DNA from: a virus
Virus record (IMG/VR): IMGVR_UViG_3300042147_000020
Location: 124,001 to 188,000 of that record
Length of the DNA: 64,000 nt
Reading direction: 5' to 3' (one strand)
Under the pieces are notes generated by a model. It was not told the origin of the DNA. It ran no database searches and was given only the letters and a program-made list of their open reading frames with translations. This document shows, piece by piece, positions 59,201 through 64,000 of this stretch. Every line of letters begins with the position of its first letter. Position 1 is the stretch's first letter. The translations under genes were made by a program, and so were the position numbers.

Positions 59201-59617
59201 TTATGCCCCTTGTGCTCCAAGTAACAACTTCACCAGCTCCATGCCGGTACTGAAGATAGTGTTCAGGGTTTCTACGTCCATCCCACCTTCTTCACTAGAG
59301 TACATAAAGGTGGACATCGCTCCAATCACCACCATGGCCAACGCAATGATCACCGCACCGGCTTTCATAATGTTCACCCCACGGGATGAGCTTGAACCGA
59401 AGCCCTCCAGGTTACCGATGTCCATGGTCAGAATAGCGACTTGGGTTTTATCCTCCATCACTACAATCTTTTCCATAACTTGGTCACCAGTATCGGCCAA
59501 AGTAACCAGCTTGTCGTCTGGCAGATGGAAGTTGCAGATCTTCACGATCATTCCTCCCCATGACTTAGTGCCGATTGCCTCTGAACCGAGAACCCCTAGC
59601 GCGCCTCCGATGTTCAT
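59201..59617 (-). CDS. Membrane protein of unknown function (138 aa)
   Basis: It starts at ATG 59617. A strong transmembrane stretch lies near residues 85-105 (AGAVIIALAMVVIGAMSTFM), after a ~80-residue N-terminal domain. The C-terminus is amphipathic. A holin-like function cannot be shown: only one transmembrane segment and a large N-terminal domain. It is encoded in a minus-strand group with the next small membrane protein and RuvC. Confidence 0.72.
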   Translation of the reverse strand: MNIGGALGVLGSEAIGTKSWGGMIVKICNFHLPDDKLVTLADTGDQVMEKIVVMEDKTQVAILTMDIGNLEGFGSSSSRGVNIMKAGAVIIALAMVVIGAMSTFMYSSEEGGMDVETLNTIFSTGMELVKLLLGAQGA

Positions 59618-59648
59618 ATTGCTCCCCTCGCTCGCAATGCGTGCTATA

Positions 59649-59891
59649 TCAGCTATCCATCTGGTACCTCGAGGTAATCTGGACTCTGGTCTGAGTCTTC
59701 AACCCCTTTGCCTCTATTTCCAACTGCTGGTTGGTTCCTTCCAAGCTCTCTGCCTTTTGAGCAGCTTCGGCTAAAGCTTTAGCAGTGTCATCGTAGTACC
59801 AATACAGTCCATAGAACAGACCGGTAACTAGAAGTAGTCGGAGACTATGTTTACCAGTCCCCCTGAAAATTAACACCATCCGTGATTTCAT
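59649..59891 (-). CDS. Small membrane protein with coiled coil (80 aa)
   Basis: One N-terminal transmembrane segment (about residues 17-33, LRLLLVTGLFYGLYWYY) is followed by a charged coiled coil. It overlaps the RuvC stop by four bases (ATGA), so it is translationally coupled to it. Topology resembles a small spanin-like protein, but there is no lipoprotein partner, so the role is unknown. Confidence 0.68.
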   Translation of the reverse strand: MKSRMVLIFRGTGKHSLRLLLVTGLFYGLYWYYDDTAKALAEAAQKAESLEGTNQQLEIEAKGLKTQTRVQITSRYQMDS

Positions 59892-60478
59892 ATCCCCGCA
59901 CCCTTAACGAAATTGATTAACGCTAAGCATTTGAAGTAACCTACGGCGATGCTGTCAGTGGAGTGCTCGTCGAGATCCTCAATGCGCTTACCAGACATGT
60001 TCCGAAAGTTAGGCAACTTCAGAATAGCCCACTTGACATCATCTTTGTTCTTGCTCTTACCAGACACGCCCACTGCCATCTTTGCCGAAGGAGGATCAAC
60101 TGTCTCCAAAGGCATGCAGAGATCGTATTCGTAGAGCGCGCGACGGATGGCAGTCTTGCATTCAACCAGTGCTTCGAAGGCCTGCGGAAATCGCCCCAAG
60201 AAGGGCGACTCACAGATCAAAGAATGAATACCAAAGTAGCGCATCCAGTTCAACAGCTCCACGCCGTGAGAATGGAGTTTAGCCCATCGACCACCGTGTA
60301 CTTCTTCTACGCCGGGATACCGACGCATGTTACGGCTCCCGTGTAGGGTGTTGACGTCCCGAAGGATAATCTCCCCAGTAAAGAGATCCACGTCGAGGAT
60401 ACAAGTCCCCAAGGTGTCTGTACCAGGGTCGATAGCGCCTACACGAAAGTAACGACTGTGTTCAGGGATAAACAACAT
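59888..60478 (-). CDS. RuvC-like Holliday junction resolvase
   Basis: 196 residues. The first strand gives GAIDPGTDTLG with Asp17. ICESPFLGRFPQAFEALVE holds the central Glu, and DEHSTDSIAVGY the C-terminal Asp pair. The order matches RuvC/RNase-H-fold resolvases such as phage CCE1-like forms. It would cut branched DNA during replication and packaging, alongside the UvsX-like and Rad50-like proteins. ATG 60478 is six bases after the next gene's stop. Confidence 0.8.
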   Translation of the reverse strand: MLFIPEHSRYFRVGAIDPGTDTLGTCILDVDLFTGEIILRDVNTLHGSRNMRRYPGVEEVHGGRWAKLHSHGVELLNWMRYFGIHSLICESPFLGRFPQAFEALVECKTAIRRALYEYDLCMPLETVDPPSAKMAVGVSGKSKNKDDVKWAILKLPNFRNMSGKRIEDLDEHSTDSIAVGYFKCLALINFVKGAGI

Positions 60479-60484
60479 AAGCGA

Positions 60485-61351
60485 TTAACCGTTGTTAGCA
60501 CTCACGTAGTCGGCGTCAGACAGCAACGGCTCGGTAGCACCCAGTTCGATGTCCTGAGTGAAGCCTTTGTTAGTGAAGGCTACGGAGTGGTGAGTAGTGA
60601 TGAAGGAGTTCACCTGACAGGCGATAACTTCTTTCATGTTGAACTGCGTGTTACCTGGACCTTGAACAGTCAGGGTACGGTCAACACCGGAACACAGACC
60701 GATCTCGGAGATCACGGCGTAGGCTTCGTTGTCGAACAGAATGCGGCAAGCGTCGATCAGCTCTTTCACGTCTTCGGCACTGAAGATCAGTGTCAAGATA
60801 CTCGAGGTCGACAGGTAGTCGCCAGACGAACTGATCACACCGGTGTTCGACATCACTGGTGGAGTCGGGTTCAGGTTAGCCAGGTTCGGTACGTACGGTT
60901 CGGTAACTTTCTGGTCACCGTCGACGATCGTGTGGTTGATGGCCGGAGCAGTGTTCGCCAAGCTGATGCGCTTGAGGTAGTACGCCCAGTAGTTGGTACC
61001 AGCGATGTTCAACAGTACCCGCAGTGCGTAACGACTACGTTCGATGACGGTCAGGTCATTGTCGACGCGGCGCAGTACAAAAGGCAGGTGACGGTACAGA
61101 GCAGCATCGGAAGCTCGGTGTGGCAAAGGAGATGTGTAAGGAACACCATCGGCGCCCACCATGTTCTTGTGACCGCCGTTACCGATACAGTAGTACTGCA
61201 TTGCGGGGCGTTCGAGTTCACTGAGTTCTTCATCAACAAAGACGTTGAACTTCTCGTTGAGAGTGGTGTGGTCCAGAATCGTTGGGCGTTGACCCAGAAG
61301 CAATGAGGTCTGAAGGGATGAGCCCCAGACACTACGGGTAATTGTTTTCAT
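60485..61351 (-). CDS. Virion-like structural protein (288 aa)
   Basis: ATG 61351, with AAAGG nine bases upstream, is preferred to a longer frame starting at 61399. The protein is strand-rich and soluble with no catalytic motif; its three cysteines lie apart. It sits directly after the hairpin at 61444-61461. A baseplate, tail or capsid-accessory role is inferred from context only. Confidence 0.75.
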   Translation of the reverse strand: MKTITRSVWGSSLQTSLLLGQRPTILDHTTLNEKFNVFVDEELSELERPAMQYYCIGNGGHKNMVGADGVPYTSPLPHRASDAALYRHLPFVLRRVDNDLTVIERSRYALRVLLNIAGTNYWAYYLKRISLANTAPAINHTIVDGDQKVTEPYVPNLANLNPTPPVMSNTGVISSSGDYLSTSSILTLIFSAEDVKELIDACRILFDNEAYAVISEIGLCSGVDRTLTVQGPGNTQFNMKEVIACQVNSFITTHHSVAFTNKGFTQDIELGATEPLLSDADYVSANNG

Positions 61352-61443
61352 TTGAAAAACCTTTATCAACAAGAGGTGACAGAGTCGACACAGGGCCAAC
61401 TAAATTAATCTGGTTCACAGTATAACTGTACAGACGGCATAGA

Positions 61444-61461
61444 AGGAGGCCGAAGCCTCCT
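61444..61461 (-). terminator. Terminator between two minus-strand genes
   Basis: AGGAGGC/GCCTCCT with a CGAA loop, 7 bp, located eight bases after the stop at 61469; T-rich TTCTATGCC follows on the minus strand. Confidence 0.6.
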
Positions 61462-61468
61462 CGTATGT

Positions 61469-62041
61469 TTAAGCATCCATCGTGGTAACAGAACCCAGCG
61501 TAGTAGTACCCGCCAAGTAATCCAATTGACCACCACTCGGATCAACCACCTTAATGTAGAAACTGCCACCACCAGCGCTCTTCGGAATGAACCGAGGAGA
61601 CTTGTCAGCGACCTTCAACTCGAACACACCCGCCACAGCCATCGCAGCCGTGATCTGAGTATCGTCAGTCATCAACGTGGTCGTGTTTGGAATCAAGACG
61701 TCTTGTGCCTCGATCACCAAACCGTACTGTACTTTGAGACTGGCTTTCAGTGTAGAGAAGCTGAAAGGGAAGTTGGCAGGGAATGGTAGTTGCACCACGC
61801 CGTTCATCAGGGTCGTGACGTTACCGCGTTTGTACTTCAGAGTCATCGCCCCTTTGTACTTACCCGGAGTCCCGTCGGTGGCTACGATCCGAGCGGTACC
61901 CACCACTGTGATCATGTCAGCAGCGTGGGTGTAGATCAGATCCAGATGAGGAATCTCCAGATACACATCGTTCGAATCTTGGAACAATGCGATCAGCGTT
62001 TCGTCACCCGTGCTCTTTAAAACTGTTGCTAATTCCAACAC
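61469..62041 (-). CDS. Unknown strand-rich protein (190 aa)
   Basis: It starts at ATG 62041 after AGGAGTAATCGCC, which lies in the gap after the preceding gene's stop. The protein is almost all beta (LKYKRGNVTTLMNGVVQL, FSTLKASLKVQYG) with no catalytic motif, the character of a tail or fibre accessory protein. Ends at a terminator. Function unknown. Confidence 0.75.
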   Translation of the reverse strand: MLELATVLKSTGDETLIALFQDSNDVYLEIPHLDLIYTHAADMITVVGTARIVATDGTPGKYKGAMTLKYKRGNVTTLMNGVVQLPFPANFPFSFSTLKASLKVQYGLVIEAQDVLIPNTTTLMTDDTQITAAMAVAGVFELKVADKSPRFIPKSAGGGSFYIKVVDPSGGQLDYLAGTTTLGSVTTMDA

Positions 62042-62053
62042 GGCGATTACTCC

Positions 62054-63304
62054 TTACAATTTACTCAGGTTATAGTGGATCAACAGTTTGCCCCGCGCGT
62101 TAGTACAGAACTCCTCATTCAACTTCACAACGAAGATGTAACCAAAGTACACGTTGTATGCTTCAGGGTACCGTCTGTTGTAACCGTTGAACTCCACCGT
62201 GGCCCCGTAGAGGTTGTTGGGTGATGGGCGATTCACACATTTAAAGCGTGCTTCGCCCACAGCGTCTGCTTGACGATAGATGTCATTCAGGAACGCTACA
62301 TCCAAGTTGTGAGTGAGGAACTGGTAGTCGGTTGGGAACTGGACAATCTGTGCAGGGTAGTTGTGTCCGTGGACTTGACCCAGACCTAACAACTCAGCCG
62401 GTTGCTTGAACACAATCGGGAACTCTGGAATGATGACCGGAATCCGTGAGTTGTAATAGACGACCAACGTACCCGAGACATCGGTACAGTGGGCTGGTGA
62501 CAATTGAATCACCAACACCTTAGTCGAAGCACGGTTATACGGTACCGCACCAATGTCTTCCACTCGACCGTTAAACGTCACACGAGCACCGAAGAGGTTC
62601 TTAGGTCCAGGTGTAGCAGCGTACGTCCAAGTCTGACCTACACCGACTCCAAGGTTGGCGTAGAGGGTATCCATGATGGTAGCGAGATACGCACCGTCTT
62701 GAACCGCCCCACGTTTGATCACCTTCAGATAACTACCGTAGTAGATACCGTCGGTGAAAGGTTTGTCGTAGGTGACGAAAGGACGGCCTTGGTTCTGTAC
62801 TGGATTCAACGAACCCAAGTCAGTTACCAGAGCAATGTCCGCCAAGTCTTCCCGAGGCATCAGGTTGACTACGAGTTCCCCAATCCACCGGAGAGAACGA
62901 GGAGTAGCACGCAGCCGATAACCGTGAGCATTGGCCACAGTAATGATTTCTTCATAGAAGTCGTCCGAGTCGAACTGGTAACCATAAGCATCCCGCAAGA
63001 TGTCTAGGAACGCTGAGGTGGTGGTGGGTAAGTCCATCGTGACGTTGATCTTAACGCCATCGAAGAACGTGGCTGCATCCAGCCGGTTGTATGTGAAGTC
63101 TGCCTCACCCACAAACGGGACTGGGGCAAACGGATCAAAGCTTTTACGTACCTTGAGCAGTACTTTGGTTTCACGACCAGAAACGACTGTTGGGTTCAAG
63201 ATGGCAATAGTGTCGTCTTGCAACTGTATAGTGTTTCGTGAGTTGATCAGTTCAAGCAAAGCCGCTCTAGGAGATAAGTTGAGCAAACCAATCGTGTCTA
63301 GCAC
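62054..63304 (-). CDS. Virion-like protein with a duplicated C-terminal module (416 aa)
   Basis: GTG 63304, with AAAGGAG eight bases upstream, is the start; the longer frame to 63343 would start inside a terminator. Two similar modules are visible: PGPKNLFGARVTFNG...HCTDVSGTLVVYYN (about residues 225-290) and PSPNNLYGATVEFNG...FCTNARGKLLIHYN (about 355-414). Each has one Cys. Internal duplication of a beta-rich domain is common in tail proteins. No enzymatic motif. Confidence 0.75.
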   Translation of the reverse strand: MLDTIGLLNLSPRAALLELINSRNTIQLQDDTIAILNPTVVSGRETKVLLKVRKSFDPFAPVPFVGEADFTYNRLDAATFFDGVKINVTMDLPTTTSAFLDILRDAYGYQFDSDDFYEEIITVANAHGYRLRATPRSLRWIGELVVNLMPREDLADIALVTDLGSLNPVQNQGRPFVTYDKPFTDGIYYGSYLKVIKRGAVQDGAYLATIMDTLYANLGVGVGQTWTYAATPGPKNLFGARVTFNGRVEDIGAVPYNRASTKVLVIQLSPAHCTDVSGTLVVYYNSRIPVIIPEFPIVFKQPAELLGLGQVHGHNYPAQIVQFPTDYQFLTHNLDVAFLNDIYRQADAVGEARFKCVNRPSPNNLYGATVEFNGYNRRYPEAYNVYFGYIFVVKLNEEFCTNARGKLLIHYNLSKL

Positions 63305-63339
63305 TATCCTCACTCCTTTACACAAAAAAGAAAAGGCCC

Positions 63340-63368
63340 CCACACACCCTGTGTTAAAGGATGTGTGG
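63340..63368 (-). terminator. Rho-independent terminator of the GFDY-repeat gene
   Basis: On the minus strand CCACACATCC pairs with GGGTGTGTGG (one mismatch) around a short loop and is followed by GGGCCTTTTCTTTTTTG. It is 17 bases after the stop at 63385. Confidence 0.8.
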
Positions 63369-63384
63369 AGACCCTCCGATGGGG

Positions 63385-64000
63385 TTAATCAGGTGGGTTC
63401 AATGACAAACCTAGCAGTAGAGATGCCTCAACTCCTAGCAATCGTTGTAGCACCAACCCAGGCTGTCGCGTAGTGAGGATCACGTCAGCCAGAGGGGTGG
63501 CGTACGTGAATCCAACGAGCTGAGGATTCAGTACGAGCTGGTCAGGCGACGGTGGATAGTCTAAACCACCCATGTCAGGGATCAGGTTCAGTCGGCGTTC
63601 AGTGTTCTTATAATCGAACCCTAAGCCAACATCATTGATCGCCAGTGCAGGTGGCGGTTCTGGATAATCCAACCCATCCGACTCAGCAGCTATCAACAGC
63701 GGCTGTTGTACAGGCTCATACTCAAACCCAGACAGTGTAGGACTTACGGTCAACTCGCCCTCTGGTGGCGTGTAGTCAAACCCGTCTTGAACCGCTGTCA
63801 ACTCTAAGTGAGGTGGAACGATCTCGTACGTAAAGCCGTCCAATGTATCAGCCAGTACCATTGTTGGAACAGGGCTTGGGCTGTAGTCAAAACCGTTAGG
63901 CTGAACCAAGGCCAAAGCTGTTTCATCAAAGACTGGGTAATCAAACCCATTGACAGTAATCTCTTCCCACGGAATGTCCGTAGTCGGAGCGTAGTCAAAG
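63385..64000 (-). CDS. Repeat protein with GFDY-type units (N-terminus beyond window edge)
   Basis: The frame is open from the right edge to the stop at 63385, at least 205 residues; the start lies outside. It consists of ~20-residue units of the form (D/N/x)G(F/L)(D/T/E)Y..., then PP or SP, then a hydrophobic strand (L.L.....). At least eight copies are visible (NGFDYP, NGFDYSP, DGFTYE, DGFDYTP, SGFEYEP, DGLDYPEP, GLGFDYK, GGLDYPP, VGFTYATP). The last ~35 residues are non-repetitive. It is probably an extended or solenoid-like beta protein; a virion surface or tail role is a guess. No known family was recognised. Confidence 0.72.
   Translation of the reverse strand, partial: FDYAPTTDIPWEEITVNGFDYPVFDETALALVQPNGFDYSPSPVPTMVLADTLDGFTYEIVPPHLELTAVQDGFDYTPPEGELTVSPTLSGFEYEPVQQPLLIAAESDGLDYPEPPPALAINDVGLGFDYKNTERRLNLIPDMGGLDYPPSPDQLVLNPQLVGFTYATPLADVILTTRQPGLVLQRLLGVEASLLLGLSLNPPD
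63505..64000 (-). repeat. Protein-level GFDY tandem repeats
   Basis: About nine units, 19-22 codons apart, each with a G-aromatic-acidic-Tyr core and Pro-rich link. DNA sequences have diverged, so the repeat is under protein-level selection rather than recent duplication. Confidence 0.75.

Noticed and set aside
17780-59205. TATG inside terminator arms as late promoters
   Set aside because: TATG in TATGCC occurs on both strands of each arm and points into convergent genes, so it is better explained by stem extension than by promoters.
60458-61306. A 282-residue plus-strand ORF
   Set aside because: It lies antisense to the RuvC-like and 288-residue genes, has low-complexity Val/Arg/Gln-rich content typical of an antisense shadow frame, and no ribosome site.
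1-64000. tRNA genes, CRISPR arrays, insertion sequences
   Set aside because: No cloverleaf, spaced direct-repeat array or transposase-like gene was seen when reading the window. A dedicated tRNA scan was not run.

Overview
The window is part of a jumbo-phage (phiKZ-like, giant myovirus) genome, probably infecting Pseudomonas or a related gammaproteobacterium. The host is inferred, not shown. Support comes from a prohead protease-like gene, multisubunit RNA polymerase beta and beta-prime genes with the DFDGD catalytic motif, and a 2,263-residue virion protein carrying a transglycosylase domain, arranged as around phiKZ genes 175-182. A phiKZ gp144-like endolysin, UvsX/RecA-like, RNase H, RuvC-like and Rad50/SbcC-like proteins, a gp5-like spike with PAAR tip, and tail fibres with NPH repeats fit the same picture. 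Coding density is very high and no tRNA, IS element or CRISPR array was seen.

Layout. 1-8910 (minus): RNAP beta-prime N-half, a single-chain beta, a small protein, two unknown (probably virion) proteins and the prohead protease, which runs off the left edge. 8972-17773 (plus): the giant transglycosylase virion protein and a 652-residue structural protein. 17816-26689 (mostly minus): unknown proteins including a NADAR-like one, then a 56-residue protein and the UvsX-like ATPase. 26804-32135: a putative inner-head protein, RNase H, a membrane/coiled-coil protein and two unknown proteins. 32168-36304 (minus): unknowns, a MazG-like protein with a very acidic tail, and a Rad50/SbcC-like ATPase. 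36399-45625: spike, PAAR tip, a structural protein and a tail-fibre cluster. 45686-56829 (plus): the accessory cassette described below. 56909-59164 (plus): endolysin and a probable inner-head protein. 59201 to the right edge (minus): two small membrane proteins, a RuvC-like resolvase and virion-like proteins, the last built of GFDY repeats and running off the edge.

The most unusual region is 45686-56829. It is about 11 kb of same-strand, mostly overlapping or abutting genes: a JmjC/cupin-like oxygenase, six radical-SAM proteins (four with clear or partial SPASM-type C-terminal cysteines, two of a divergent pair), three tandem 2OG-Fe(II) oxygenase paralogues, three proteins of unknown function, and a 183-residue protein ending in three consecutive Cys-His-x-x units followed by SRGRR. 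This looks like a phage-encoded peptide or protein maturation system (RiPP-like) whose probable substrate is the Cys/His tail of the 183-residue protein. It lies directly after the tail fibres, so it may modify a virion surface protein. That function is an inference from gene content.

Regulation. Nearly every convergent gene pair is separated by a strong GC hairpin, often flanked by GGCATA/TATGCC arms (putative bidirectional terminators). One candidate early promoter (TATATATTAC) and several TATG late-promoter-like sites are noted at low confidence. Start codons were chosen by Shine-Dalgarno spacing and by overlap with upstream stop codons.
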